Source: Streptomyces sp. AJS327 (GTDB lineage: Bacteria; Actinomycetota; Actinomycetes; Streptomycetales; Streptomycetaceae). Taken from it: DNA of 64,000 bases. The notes under the pieces were generated by a model, which was not told the origin of the DNA, searched no databases, and saw only the letters and a list, made by a program, of their open reading frames with translations. The DNA lies in assembly GCF_013450295.1 (NCBI RefSeq), contig NZ_SKBR01000001.1, positions 1,996,501 through 2,060,500 of the forward strand, written 5' to 3'. Shown piece after piece: positions 22,975-32,290 of this stretch; within the stretch, counting starts at the first letter, position 1, and each line of letters starts with the position of its first letter. A program made the position numbers and the translations under genes.

Positions 22975-24984
22975 TCAGGACAGCGGCGGTGGCGGATCCG
23001 GGCGCGGCCCCTCGGAGCCCCGGCCGGACAGCACCTCCCCGTACCCCTGCATCAGATCGGGCAGCCGCAGCGTCGCCAGATCGTCCCGCGTCGGGGTCCC
23101 CGGGTAGCCCGAGAGCCGCAGATCGCGGTAGGCGCAGCTCTTCTCGTACAGGGTGCGCAGGAAGCGCCCGTTGCCCAGCTCGTCGATCCAGCCCTGGTCC
23201 ACGACGTGACCGCTGATGCTGCGCAGCTCCTCCAGCGCCTCCTCGTCCCACACGTCCCCGCCCTCGGCGGCCAGCACCTCGCCGATCGCGGTCAGTTCCA
23301 GGGGGCGGTAGCTGGGGAAGTCGACGCGGGTGGTGAACCGCGAGGAGAGACCGGGGTTGGCCGCGAGTAACCGGTCCATCCCCTCCGGATAGCCCGCGAG
23401 GATCACCACCAGCTGGTCCCGGTTGTCCTCGGCCCGCTTCAGCAGGACCTGGAGCGCCTCGTCCCCGTAGGCGTCGCCCTTGGTGTAACCGGTGTTGGAG
23501 AGGGCGTACGCCTCGTCGACGAAGAGCACGCCGCCCAGCGCCGAGTCGATCAGCTCGTTCGCCTTCACCGCCGTCTGCCCCAGGAACTCCCCGACGAGAT
23601 CGGCCCGTTGGGCCTCCACGAGGTGATCCCCACCGAGCAGGCCGAGCGCGTAGAAGGCGCGCCCCAGAATCCGCGCGACGGTCGTCTTCCCGGTGCCGGA
23701 GGGCCCGGAGAAGATGAAGTGCCGCTTGGGCGGCCGCACCGGCAGCCCCTGCCCCGCCCGCAGCCGTGCCATCCGCAACTGCGCGGAGAGCGCCCGCACC
23801 TGACGCTTGACCGGCTCCAGACCGACCATCCGCTCCAGCTCGTCCAGCGCCTGCTCCAGCAGCACCGGATCGGAGAAGCCCACCGGTGCCGGGCCACCGC
23901 CCAGCGCCCCCTGGCGCAGCGCCCGTTGCCGCAGCACGTCCGCGTCCACCCGCACCGGATCGGCCGGATCCCCCGAGTCCTCCAGCCGCAACGCCTCCGC
24001 CAGCGGGTCGACGTCCGGGTCGGCGGTCTCCGAGGCGTCCGGCGCCTTCGGCGGACCGCCCGCCGCCGCGCCCTCCCCGGCCAGTCCGTCCGCGGACTCG
24101 GCCGGGGCGTCCAGCCCCGTCTCCAGACCGCCGTCCTGCTCACCGCCCGGGGGACCGGAACCGGTGACGACCGCCGCGAGCCCGGGGGAGTCCTCCAGCC
24201 CGTCGCTCTCCGCGATGGTGGTGAGCCGCGCCGCCGTGTCCATGAACGCCGGATCGATACGGTGCACCGCGCGGTAGAGCGGCAGCGCCGAGGCGCTCCG
24301 CCCGGTCCCCTCCCGGGCGCGCGCCAGCCAGTAGCGCAGCTCCTTGCGCTGCGGCTGCTCGCTGCGGCAGCGCATCAGCGCGGCCGCCAGCAGCGGTTCG
24401 GCCTGCCCGTACATCTCCAGCCGCACCCGCGCCATCCCGGCGAACAGGCCCGCCTCGATCCCCAGCAGCGGATCGTCGACCAGCGGTTCGGTGTGCCGGA
24501 CCAGCCGGTCCCAGTCCTTCGCCAGGTACGCCCGGCAGGCGTGCAGGAACCGCACCTGCTGGTCGGTCTCCACCGGAGGGCAGTCGGCCAGCGCCCGGTC
24601 GAGTTCCGCCACATGACGGCCGTCCAGCCAGTGTGAGGCGTGCGCCAGCAGCAGGTCGCGCTCGCTCTCCAGCACCGGCTGCACCCACCAGCCCAGCCAG
24701 TACCAGGAGTTGAGGGTGCGGCCGTGCCGCGCGCGCTGTTCGCCGAAGCGGTCCCGGTGACGGTGCATCCGCAGCAGCGCCGTCGCGGTGTCGGCGCGCA
24801 GCGAGTGGAGCCCGAGCCAGGCGTCCGCCATCCCCGGGTCGAGCCGCACCGCGGTGCGGAACTCCTCCTCCGCCTGCGCGTATCCGCCCACGGTGTACGC
24901 GTCGACGGCGCGCAGCCAGGCGAGGTCTGCCGGGGCGTGCAGGCCCTGGGGGGCCTGCGTACCGAAGTCCATCACGTCCCCCAT
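22975..24984 (-). CDS. EccA-like TPR/AAA+ ATPase (CbxX/CfqX family)
   Basis: About 669 residues. The N-terminal ~270 residues are TPR-like helices (DAYTVGGYAQAEEEFRTAV, GMADAWLGLHSLR); an acidic Gly/Pro linker follows (~280-350), then a CbxX/CfqX AAA+ module with Walker A GPSGTGKTTVARIL, Walker B GVLFVDEAYAL and sensor-like VVILAGYPEGMDRL and LSSRFTTRVDFPSY. This layout matches EccA of type VII secretion, but no ESX genes are nearby. ATG 24984 chosen; ATG 24972 also has a ribosome site. Confidence 0.85.
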   Translation of the reverse strand: MGDVMDFGTQAPQGLHAPADLAWLRAVDAYTVGGYAQAEEEFRTAVRLDPGMADAWLGLHSLRADTATALLRMHRHRDRFGEQRARHGRTLNSWYWLGWWVQPVLESERDLLLAHASHWLDGRHVAELDRALADCPPVETDQQVRFLHACRAYLAKDWDRLVRHTEPLVDDPLLGIEAGLFAGMARVRLEMYGQAEPLLAAALMRCRSEQPQRKELRYWLARAREGTGRSASALPLYRAVHRIDPAFMDTAARLTTIAESDGLEDSPGLAAVVTGSGPPGGEQDGGLETGLDAPAESADGLAGEGAAAGGPPKAPDASETADPDVDPLAEALRLEDSGDPADPVRVDADVLRQRALRQGALGGGPAPVGFSDPVLLEQALDELERMVGLEPVKRQVRALSAQLRMARLRAGQGLPVRPPKRHFIFSGPSGTGKTTVARILGRAFYALGLLGGDHLVEAQRADLVGEFLGQTAVKANELIDSALGGVLFVDEAYALSNTGYTKGDAYGDEALQVLLKRAEDNRDQLVVILAGYPEGMDRLLAANPGLSSRFTTRVDFPSYRPLELTAIGEVLAAEGGDVWDEEALEELRSISGHVVDQGWIDELGNGRFLRTLYEKSCAYRDLRLSGYPGTPTRDDLATLRLPDLMQGYGEVLSGRGSEGPRPDPPPPLS

Positions 24985-25290
24985 GAAACGTCCCCCGCCG
25001 TCCGCACCGGCCACCCAGCGCGACGCGGGCGCCGTCCGGCCCGGGCATCGTCTGGGACAGCCCCGCCGCCAGCCTGGGGCCGGGCGAATACTCCTCCTGT
25101 GGGCGGGAGTTGGGGAGCCCCGCGTGGGGCGACCCCGCGTTCCCTTCCCTTTTCGCATCGTACCTGCGCAGCGGCGCGGGCCGAAGAGTGCCGAAGGCCC
25201 GCGCTGGTCCGGGGAGCGGTATGTGGGCGAGGGCCGATACATTACTCAGCGTGAGTGAACTGCGGAGGGGTAATTCCGTTTGACGCAGAA

Positions 25291-25328
25291 CGAGACCCCC
25301 GGTCACGGGGGAACAACCGGGGGCCTCG
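25291..25328 (-). terminator. Long hairpin downstream of the uridine-kinase-like gene (gap 24985-25469)
   Basis: CGAG-A-CCCCCGGT pairs with ACCGGGGG-C-CTCG: 12 base pairs with one A/C mismatch and a 12-base loop, about 140 bp after the stop at 25470. It probably terminates that transcript before the AAA+ gene. The rest of the 485-bp gap is leader for the AAA+ gene; a second GC-rich stem lies near 25175-25205. No ORF or RNA gene is recognised in it. Confidence 0.55.
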
Positions 25329-25469
25329 CGTCTGAAGGCGTCCAGTACAGGGCGCTTGTTGGAAAAGTAATTCCTCTCCGGCCCCCGGGTCAAGCCGTCC
25401 CGGGGGCGGCAGTTGACCACGGGGCCATACCTGGGCGAGAGAATTACAGAACGTGATTCTCCCGGGGAC

Positions 25470-26366
25470 TCAGGGACGCCTCGTCCGCCCCCGCCGCACC
25501 TCGTACCCCCGGGGTAGCTCGCGCACCACGAAATCGGCGAACGGCTCCGACGGGTCATCGGCGAAATGTGCGCGCTCGGCGCGCGTCCACCGCTCCCAGA
25601 AACCGGAGAGCGCCGGTCCGTCCCGCCGCATCCCCCGCTCCCACGCCGTCCCGCGCGGCATCCCCATCCACAGCAGGCACGCCAGCGAGGGCCGCACCAC
25701 CCGCCGCCCGGCCCCCACCCCCTCCAGCAGCACCACCGGAGCGGGCCGCGCCTCCCCCCGGCCGGTGAAGGCGGCCCGCTCCCAGTCGTACACCTCGTAC
25801 CGGGCCGTGCGCCCGTGCGCCAGAGGGGCGAGAACCTGCTCCTCCAGCCGCTCCGTCCAGTCGAACAGCCGCGCGTGGCTGGCCAGATCGTCCAAGCGCA
25901 CCACCGGCGCACCGCCCAGCGCCGCCGCGAGCCGGGTGCTGAACACGGTTTTGCCCGAGCCCGCGTGTCCGTCAACTGCGACCAGTCGCACCGGACCGCA
26001 GGAGGGCGCCAGCCCGCCCAGCAGCCCGGCCAGCTCCGCCAGTCCGCCCAGCTCCCCCAGCCCACCGCCCGGCGTCCCCGCCGCGGTGGACGCGGCATCC
26101 GCCGCCCGCGCGCCGCCCGTCGCCCCCGGCGACGGTTCCGTCCCGCCGCCCGGACCCGCCGGGGCGTCTCCGCCCGGTGGTCCCGCCTCGCCGACCGGGC
26201 GGTCTCCCACGGACGCCCCCGACGCGGCCGCGGTGGCCACGACCCCCGGGCCGCCCGGCTCGACCGGGGCGGCCAGGGGAGCGGCGCCGGACGGGACGGC
26301 GGGACCACCGGGACGCGGGGATGGGAAGCCAGCCATCCGGCCAGCGTACGGCCTGGCCGCCGCCAC
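25470..26366 (-). CDS. Uridine-kinase-like P-loop protein
   Basis: About 298 residues. A low-complexity Gly/Pro/Ala N-terminus (to ~120) precedes a kinase core: VRLVAVDGHAGSGKTVFS (Walker A GHAGSGKT), VVRLDDLASHARLF and PVVLLEGVGAGRRVVRP. The C-terminal part contains PRGTAWERGMRRDGP, typical of streptomycete proteins annotated as uridine kinase or (d)NMP kinase. Substrate is not proven. The start is uncertain: GTG 26366 or ATG 26336, neither with a strong ribosome site. Confidence 0.75.
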   Translation of the reverse strand: MAAARPYAGRMAGFPSPRPGGPAVPSGAAPLAAPVEPGGPGVVATAAASGASVGDRPVGEAGPPGGDAPAGPGGGTEPSPGATGGARAADAASTAAGTPGGGLGELGGLAELAGLLGGLAPSCGPVRLVAVDGHAGSGKTVFSTRLAAALGGAPVVRLDDLASHARLFDWTERLEEQVLAPLAHGRTARYEVYDWERAAFTGRGEARPAPVVLLEGVGAGRRVVRPSLACLLWMGMPRGTAWERGMRRDGPALSGFWERWTRAERAHFADDPSEPFADFVVRELPRGYEVRRGRTRRP

Positions 26367-26531
26367 CGGTCCAGGCCAATATCACGGCACGCCGTGTGGT
26401 CCGTTCCCTGGTCCGTCAGCCCCCGGAACGGCGATAGTTGGAGAGCTGACGTGCACCCGCCATCGCGCAGCACGGCGTATGCAGCACGACGTGACTCGAA
26501 CTGCCGCACACCGACTAGGGGACTCACCGCC

Positions 26532-27929
26532 ATGATCAGGAGACCAGCCAACCGTCGCGCCTTCCTCGCCGCCGCCGTCGCGGTGGCGGCCGGAGCCGCG
26601 GCAGCCCCCTCGGCCCTCGCCGCCGGCTCGTCCGGCGGAGCCCCGGCCGGTGCTCCCCGCGCCGCGGGCCCCGGCGCCCGCGCGGCCACGTACGTCGACT
26701 TCCACGGCTGGTCCACCGCCGCCGACTGGGAGTCCGGCACGGCGGACGGCACCCGCGTGGAGGCCGAGTCCCGCCCCGCCGTCGTCTTCGACGCTCCCGC
26801 GGGCACCACCGAGTACACCGACCCGCACACCGGGACCACGGCCACCTGGGAGTACGCCACCTGGACCTCCCCGCGCCACGAGCCCTCCGTCCCGGCCAGC
26901 GAACTCATCGCCTCCTGGAACGCCCACACCCCCGCCGGAACCTGGGTCCGGATCGAGTTGCTGGGCACCTACTCGGACGGCACCGACACCCCCGCCTACA
27001 CCCTCGGCGTCTGGACCGCGGGCGACGGCGAGGACGTCCCCCGCCGCACCTCCGTCGACGACCAGACCGACGACAAGAGCGCCGTCTACACCGACACCTT
27101 CGCCATCGCCGACGCGGACAGCGGCCTGCGCCTCGCCTCCTTCCAACTGCGCGCCACCCTCTACCGCGCCGAGGGCGGCGACGCCGCTCCGGCGCTCTGG
27201 CGCCTCGGCGCGATGAGCTCGGACGTCCCGGCGCGCTACGAGGTCCCCGCTGCCGAGCCCGGCGTCGGCGCCGGTGTGGAGCTGGAGGTTCCGCGGTACT
27301 CGCAGGAGATCCACAAGGGCCAGTACCCGGAGTACGACGGCGGGGGAGAGGCGTGGTGCAGCCCCACGTCCTCGCAGATGATCATCGAGTTCTGGGGCCG
27401 CGAGCCCACCCCGGAACAGCTGGAGTGGGTCAACCCCGACTACGCCGACCCGCAGGTCTGCCACGCGGCCCGCCACACCTTCGACTACCAGTACCAGGGC
27501 TGCGGCAACTGGCCCTTCAACGTCGCCTACGCCACCACGTACAAGGACATGCAGGCCGTCGTCACCCGCCTGGAGAGCCTCACCCAGGCGGAGGAGGTGG
27601 TCGCCGCCGGGATCCCCCTGATCACCTCCCAGTCCTTCATCGAGTCCGAGCTGGACGGCGCCGGATACGGCACGGCCGGTCACCTGATGACGGTCATCGG
27701 CTTCACCGAGGACGGCGACGTCATCGCCAACGACCCGGCCTCCCCCGACAACCCCTCGGTCCGGCGGGTCTACAAGCGCCGCCAGTGGGAGAACATCTGG
27801 CTCCGCACCAAGCGGAAGGACGCCGACGGCAAGGAGCTGAGCGGAACCGGTGGGGTCTGCTACCTCTACTTCCCCACCGAGCTGACCGCCGCTCAGCAGG
27901 AGGTGCTGGGCAGGCTGGGCGTCGTCTGA
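26532..27929 (+). CDS. Secreted C39-like cysteine peptidase (Tat signal)
   Basis: 465 residues. Starts MIRRPANRRAFLAAAVAVAAG, a Tat/Sec signal cleaved near LAAG. An N-terminal beta-rich domain (residues ~50-235) precedes a papain-like peptidase_C39_2 domain: the nucleophile in GGEAWCSPTSSQMIIEF, the His in GTAGHLMTVIGFTEDGD and the following NDPASPDN. Streptomyces carry many such extracellular peptidases of unknown substrate. Begins 165 bp from the divergent kinase-like gene; ATG 26532. Confidence 0.85.
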   Translation: MIRRPANRRAFLAAAVAVAAGAAAAPSALAAGSSGGAPAGAPRAAGPGARAATYVDFHGWSTAADWESGTADGTRVEAESRPAVVFDAPAGTTEYTDPHTGTTATWEYATWTSPRHEPSVPASELIASWNAHTPAGTWVRIELLGTYSDGTDTPAYTLGVWTAGDGEDVPRRTSVDDQTDDKSAVYTDTFAIADADSGLRLASFQLRATLYRAEGGDAAPALWRLGAMSSDVPARYEVPAAEPGVGAGVELEVPRYSQEIHKGQYPEYDGGGEAWCSPTSSQMIIEFWGREPTPEQLEWVNPDYADPQVCHAARHTFDYQYQGCGNWPFNVAYATTYKDMQAVVTRLESLTQAEEVVAAGIPLITSQSFIESELDGAGYGTAGHLMTVIGFTEDGDVIANDPASPDNPSVRRVYKRRQWENIWLRTKRKDADGKELSGTGGVCYLYFPTELTAAQQEVLGRLGVV

Positions 27930-28402
27930 CGGCTCCTCAGCGGCGCACGCCGCCGGGGCGGTGCCCGCCGGGTCGGGGACGTGAGGGCGAGCAGGTGTCC
28001 TCGTCCGACCTGACGGGCACCGCTCGCGCCCGACAGCGGACCACCTGAGCCGCGGCCACGGGTCACCTCCGAGGCAGGGACCAGGCCCTTCCCTGCCCTT
28101 CCCTTTCCTGGCGGGATGCCCGGCCTCTTCCCTCACGGATCGGTATCGCGTCCTGTGCTCAACCAGCCGCCGGAGACGCGAAGCATGTGACGTGGGACGG
28201 TCTGAGCCCATCGCTCAGCAGGCCACGGGGGGAATTGACCAGGTTCCCGGCAGTTCCGTCCTGTGCGGTTGATCTTCGTGTCGGGCATGACCGTGGTCGT
28301 GGTGATGAAGGGTGAGTCAGCCGAGGGGGAGGCCGGTCGGTTCGGCGGACTTCGTTTCTCGCGGGCCGGTGCGAGAGGCGGTGGCTTCCGGGCCTGGTGG
28401 GG
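27930..28402. other. Intergenic region, nothing recognised
   Basis: 473 bp between the convergent C39-like gene and the methyltransferase gene. A few GC-rich hairpins follow the 27929 stop (for example GGCG-CA-CGCC near 27945) and may terminate it. No coding or RNA feature is supported. This is where conserved synteny ends and the accessory stretch begins. Confidence 0.4.
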
Positions 28403-29158
28403 TCAGTCGACCTGTGTGCGGAGTGAGTCGTTCTCGGGGCGGGAGGCGATGAAGACGAACTCCTTCCCGGGGCGGTCGGGGGCGTCGCGTACGTCGTCCA
28501 CCCTGAATCCGTGCGCGGCCAGGTCCTCTTCGACCTCGTGCCGTTCACGGAACCTGAGCGTCAACTCCGAGGTGAGTGCCTGCCCGTCCGTGGCGAATAC
28601 GTAGTGCGAGTGGAAGCGGACCAGTGGCCCGTCCACCTCCCGCACTTCACGCCAGGTCTCGACCGTGCCGATATCGGGCAGCTCGGTCACCTGATGGGAC
28701 GTCGCACGGTTCCAGGTGTCCCAAGCGCGTTGGGCCGGGTCTCGTGTCTCGAACACCAGGTGCCCGCCCGGCCGCAGGGCTTCGTAGGCGCCGCGCAGAG
28801 TCGCCTGCCATGCCGCGGGGTCGGTGATGTGCTGTGCGACGTTCGCGGTCATGGTCGCGAGGTCGACGTGGAGCGGGGGGAGTGCGCTCGTGTCGCCGCG
28901 GATCCACCGCACCCGTGCGCTTCCGGGCTTGGTCGTGGCCACGTCGATGGACGCCTGGGCAGGGTCGAGGCCGGTGACGGTGATTCCGCGGTCTGCCAGG
29001 AGGAGGGCGAAGGTGCCGGTGCCGCAGCCGATGTCCAGGACGTGCCGTGCTTCGAGTTCGCGTGCGAGATCGAGGTAGGCGCGCAGGTCGCCGCGCCCGG
29101 AGATGAGCGGGTCGTAGAGCTCGGCCAGCCGGGGCTGCCGGAAAGCTTCGTCAGCCAT
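28403..29158 (-). CDS. Class I SAM-dependent methyltransferase
   Basis: 251 residues. Methyltransf_25-type Rossmann fold: VLDIGCGTGTFALLLADRGI (motif I), VTGLDPAQASIDVA (acidic ribose-binding Asp), ATMTANVAQHI and LRPGGHLVFETRDP. The C-terminal part is a beta-rich substrate domain (TSELTLRFRERHEVEEDL). Substrate unknown. ATG at 29156-29158. Base composition is slightly less GC-rich than the core genes, consistent with an accessory gene. Confidence 0.88.
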   Translation of the reverse strand: MADEAFRQPRLAELYDPLISGRGDLRAYLDLARELEARHVLDIGCGTGTFALLLADRGITVTGLDPAQASIDVATTKPGSARVRWIRGDTSALPPLHVDLATMTANVAQHITDPAAWQATLRGAYEALRPGGHLVFETRDPAQRAWDTWNRATSHQVTELPDIGTVETWREVREVDGPLVRFHSHYVFATDGQALTSELTLRFRERHEVEEDLAAHGFRVDDVRDAPDRPGKEFVFIASRPENDSLRTQVD

Positions 29159-29719
29159 GTGGTGAAGATACGCAGTCGCCGCTGCCCCTGGCAGGCCATT
29201 TCTGTCCGGTCTTGACGATGTGCTTGGCCTGGAAAAAGACGGTCGGTGGCCTTAGTTGACGCACGTGATCGAGAACTGCGAGCCAGTCTGTCCTGTTGTG
29301 CCAGACAGAAGTCGTTCCGCGAAGCGAAGAGGTCACCGCCGAAGGGCGGGTTACGTATCGCGGTTCACCGGGGCCGACGTCCTCGAACCGCACTCGCCGA
29401 CGCTCGGCTCTCTCGCCGGAACAGCGCGCCGCCGACGAAGCGGCACGACAACACGACCGCTCGTCGCGCCTACCAGCCTGGTCCGCTGCCCGGATCACCA
29501 CCGAGTACGAGATCGGGACTATCCACAGAATCCCGGGAGGGGTTCTTCGCCAACAATCTGATGAGAGACTACACACCGGTGCCATCGCCATCGTTCGGCG
29601 TTTGCGCGGTCATGGAGCCATACCCCAAGACGGTGATGGGCTGAATGTGCGAGATGTCCGACTCTGGGAAAGTGGGTGAACCGCTACCCATCCGCCGACG
29701 AACACCCAGGTCAAATACC
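29159..29719. other. 561-bp gene-free region upstream of the CRISPR remnant
   Basis: Markedly less GC-rich than neighbours, with short A/T patches near 29160-29260 and 29510-29640. By position it would include the methyltransferase promoter and, if the array reads rightwards, a CRISPR leader. Open frames on both strands have no recognisable domain, and I could not find the missing HTH half of the DUF5753 gene here. Confidence 0.4.
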
Positions 29720-29870
29720 GTACTCCCCGCGCACGCGGGGGTGGCCCCGAGCACCAGGACCAGGACGACCGCGACCGGGAGTACTCCCCGCGCACGCGGG
29801 GGTGGCCCCCCGCTGCACCGCGTCCACTGGGAGGCCCCCAAGTACTCCCCGCGCACGCGGGGGTGGCCCA
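29720..29870 (+). CRISPR. Three-repeat CRISPR remnant, type I-E-like repeat
   Basis: Three 29-nt repeats at 29720-29748, 29781-29809 and 29842-29870. Each starts GTACTCCCCGCGCACG, has the CCCCGCG...CGCGGGG dyad and ends GGGTGGCCC plus C, C or A. Both spacers (29749-29780, 29810-29841) are exactly 32 nt, the type I-E length, and differ from each other. Repeats 1 and 2 are identical; repeat 3 differs in its last base, as terminal repeats often do. No cas genes are in the window, so this is an orphan or remnant array. Confidence 0.9.
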
Positions 29871-30345
29871 GCTGGCGGCGGACTCGGACGTCGTGAGGGC
29901 GTACGAGCCCAGGATTCTGCCGGGCCTGCTCCAGACCGAGGAGTACATGCGGGTGATGTTCACCGCGCTCGAACGCCCGGAGAGAGTGGACCAGTTCGTC
30001 CAGATCCGCATGAAGCGCAAGGAACTGCTGGCGAACCCGCGCGACTTCATGCTGCGAACCATCATCGACACCCCCGCGCTGCACCGGATAGAGGGCGACC
30101 CCGAGCTGGTCCGGAACCAGCTCAACTACCTGCTCGAAGTGGGGATGCAGCCCAATGTGAGCATCCAGGTCATGCCACTGGACGCCTCGCTCTCGATGCT
30201 CCAGTACGGGCCTTTCAACATCATGGGCCTGCTCTCTTCCCGCCACGCCGTGCGCGACACCAAGGCTCGTGAGCGAGGTGACCTCGTCTTCGAAGCCGAG
30301 CAGTGGGCGGAGTTCGTCGACGGAGTCCGAGACGGCCTGATCTGA
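29863..30345 (+). pseudogene. DUF5753 (Scr1-type) regulator lacking its HTH half
   Basis: 160 codons encode only the C-terminal DUF5753 domain: VVRAYEPRILPGLLQTEEYM, then QIRMKRKELL, PALHRIEGDPELVRNQL, VSIQVMPLD and FNIMGLLSSRHAVRDTKA. Full-length relatives carry an N-terminal XRE helix-turn-helix (~90 residues) that is absent. Homology starts exactly where CRISPR repeat 3 ends, and the only possible start (GTG 29863) lies inside the repeat, so the gene was probably truncated when array and gene were joined. The usual DUF397 partner downstream is not seen. Confidence 0.75.
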
Positions 30346-30658
30346 TCACTGAGGACGAGACCGGGCTCCGCGGTCTGGACCGACGGTTCGCATCAGTCGG
30401 GGCGTTGGTGGACCTTCCGGCCAGTGTGGTTCGTAAGTCGACGGTGAGCGCCGATGGTTGGGGCGTCCGGTGTGCGCGTGATGCGGATGCGGCACGGGGG
30501 GGGGATCGTCGGACTGGCGGTGAACTGCCAAGCGGGCGCGGGTCATTCGATGAGTCCGCCCTCTCGACCACTTCGCCATACGGGGCCAGCCTGGACGTCC
30601 TCCGCCACGGTCTCGCGACGGGCCTCGGTGCGGCGAGAGCCACGGCAGGTTGACCGGG
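30346..30658. other. Intergenic region, nothing firm
   Basis: 313 bp between the DUF5753 remnant and the end of the MFS gene. It includes a run of nine or ten G near 30495-30504. On the minus strand at about 30540-30580 is a stretch reminiscent of a tRNA D-arm (GGCGAAGTGGTCGAGAGGGC), but no complete tRNA can be folded. Confidence 0.35.
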
Positions 30659-32131
30659 CTAGGTACGGCTCTCCTGGATTGCCGGAGCCTCTCCGGAGCC
30701 GAGTGTGCGCGCCGGACGGTGAGCCTGTCCGAGCAGGGCCGCTATGAGGACGGCGCCGAGAACGAGAAGGGCCGCGGCGGCGGTGAGCGCGAGGGAGAAG
30801 CCTTCCGTCGCGGCGTGCGGGGGATCGTGCCGTACGGCGAGGTCGTCGCTGCGATGCGAGGCCAGGGCGACGAGTACGGCCACCCCCACGGCGCCGCCGA
30901 CTTGTTGAACGGAACTCAGCACGGCCGAGCCGAGCCCGGCATCCTCCTTGGTGGTGCCCGTGAGCGCGGCGACGGTCAGGGCGGGCAGACTCACTCCGCA
31001 CCCGAGGCTCGTGACGAGCATGCCGGGCAGCACTCCGGACACGTAGCCGTCGCTCGGTGTCACGCCGGACAGCAGCAGCAGTCCTGCCGCGCTCAGCAGG
31101 AACGAGATGACGAGGGTCGGGCGCGTTCCGAGCCTGGCCACGGCCCGGGAGGAGAGCCACATGCCCGCGAGGATGCCGACGCCGTAGGGCAGGTAGGCGA
31201 GGCCAGCCGTGAGCGGGCGATAGCCGAGCACGGTTTGCAGGTGCACCATCAGCAGGAAGGCCATCGCGTACATGGCGGCGGAGAACAGCAGGGTTCCCCC
31301 GTTGGCGACGGCGCGGAACCGGAAGGACAGGAACGACAACGGCACCAGCGGCTCCCGGGTGCGCGCCTCGACCGCGAGGAAGGCGACGGCCAGGAGGACC
31401 GCCAGCGCCATGGGCGCGACGGCGGCCGTGTCCCGCCAGCCCGACTCCCCGGCCTGGAGCAGTCCGTAGACCAGGGACACCAGGGCGCCGGTGCCGAGTA
31501 CCGCGCCGGGTACGTCGAGGCGTGCCGCGTGCGGGGACCGGCTCTCGGGGACCAGACGCGGCAGCAGTGCGAGGGCCGCGGCGGCCACGGGCAGGTTGAT
31601 GAGGAAGATCCAGCGCCAGGACGCGAGGCCGGTCAGCGCGCCGGAGATCACCAGACCCATCGTGCCGCCCAGGGCCGCGATGCCGCCCCAGATGCCGAAT
31701 GCCCTGGCGCGCTCCTCGGTGCCGGGGAACAGCAGTGTGATCAGCGCCAGCGCGGCGGGGCTGGCCATGGCCGCTCCGGCGCCCTGCACGAACCGCCCGG
31801 CCACGAGCTGCCAGGGCTCCTGCGCGAGCCCGCAGACCAGGCTCGCCGCACCGAACAGCGCTACACCGGTCAGGAAGACGCGCCTGCGGCCCAGCAGGTC
31901 GGCCATGCGGCCGAACAGCAGCAACAGCCCGCCGAAGGCGAGGAAGTAGGCGTTGACTACCCAGGCCAGGCCCGGGGCGTCGAAACCGAGGTCATCGCGC
32001 ATGCTGGGGAGCGCGACGCTCACCACGTTGTCGTCCAGGATCAGCATGAACTGCACGAAGCACAGCACCACCAGCGCGGACTCCCGGCGCCGAACGACAG
32101 TGGTGGCGGCCGGGGTTGATCCCGCGGTCAT
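30659..32131 (-). CDS. DHA2-type MFS drug exporter (EmrB/QacA-like)
   Basis: 490 residues with about 14 hydrophobic segments. Motif D1-like LDDNVVSVALPSMRDDLG in TM1, motif A GRMADLLGRRRVFLTG between TM2 and TM3, and the antiporter region AALGGTMGLVISGALTG in TM5 mark it as a proton-coupled exporter. Substrate unknown. Divergent (159 bp) from an AraC regulator that probably controls it. ATG at 32129-32131. Confidence 0.9.
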   Translation of the reverse strand: MTAGSTPAATTVVRRRESALVVLCFVQFMLILDDNVVSVALPSMRDDLGFDAPGLAWVVNAYFLAFGGLLLLFGRMADLLGRRRVFLTGVALFGAASLVCGLAQEPWQLVAGRFVQGAGAAMASPAALALITLLFPGTEERARAFGIWGGIAALGGTMGLVISGALTGLASWRWIFLINLPVAAAALALLPRLVPESRSPHAARLDVPGAVLGTGALVSLVYGLLQAGESGWRDTAAVAPMALAVLLAVAFLAVEARTREPLVPLSFLSFRFRAVANGGTLLFSAAMYAMAFLLMVHLQTVLGYRPLTAGLAYLPYGVGILAGMWLSSRAVARLGTRPTLVISFLLSAAGLLLLSGVTPSDGYVSGVLPGMLVTSLGCGVSLPALTVAALTGTTKEDAGLGSAVLSSVQQVGGAVGVAVLVALASHRSDDLAVRHDPPHAATEGFSLALTAAAALLVLGAVLIAALLGQAHRPARTLGSGEAPAIQESRT

Positions 32132-32290
32132 GCCGGGCGTCCTGTCCTCGTGGGCAGCTGGTGCGAACGGTGGCAGCGCCGGTGGCGCGGATGATTGATC
32201 GGCATGGGGAGACGCTAGGTGTCACGTCGCGTTGGCCGCTATGCACTATGGGGTCATGCCGTATCGCGTTGAGGACATAGCCTTGGCCGT

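Noticed and set aside
24140..26968. A 942-codon minus-strand frame spanning parts of several genes
   Set aside because: Crosses gene boundaries and the terminator hairpin, and has no recognisable domain.
29159..29719. Search for the missing HTH half of the DUF5753 gene upstream of the CRISPR remnant
   Set aside because: No frame shows an XRE helix-turn-helix pattern; short similarities were too weak to claim a split gene.
29720..29870. Functional CRISPR-Cas locus
   Set aside because: Only three repeats and two spacers, no cas1, cas2, cas3 or Cascade genes within the window; called as remnant/orphan instead.
30540..30585. tRNA-Ser/Leu-like D-arm (GGCGAAGTGGTCGAGAGGGC) on the minus strand, possible attachment-site remnant
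   Set aside because: No acceptor stem, no TTCRA T-loop and no convincing anticodon arm could be formed around it; no integrase nearby.
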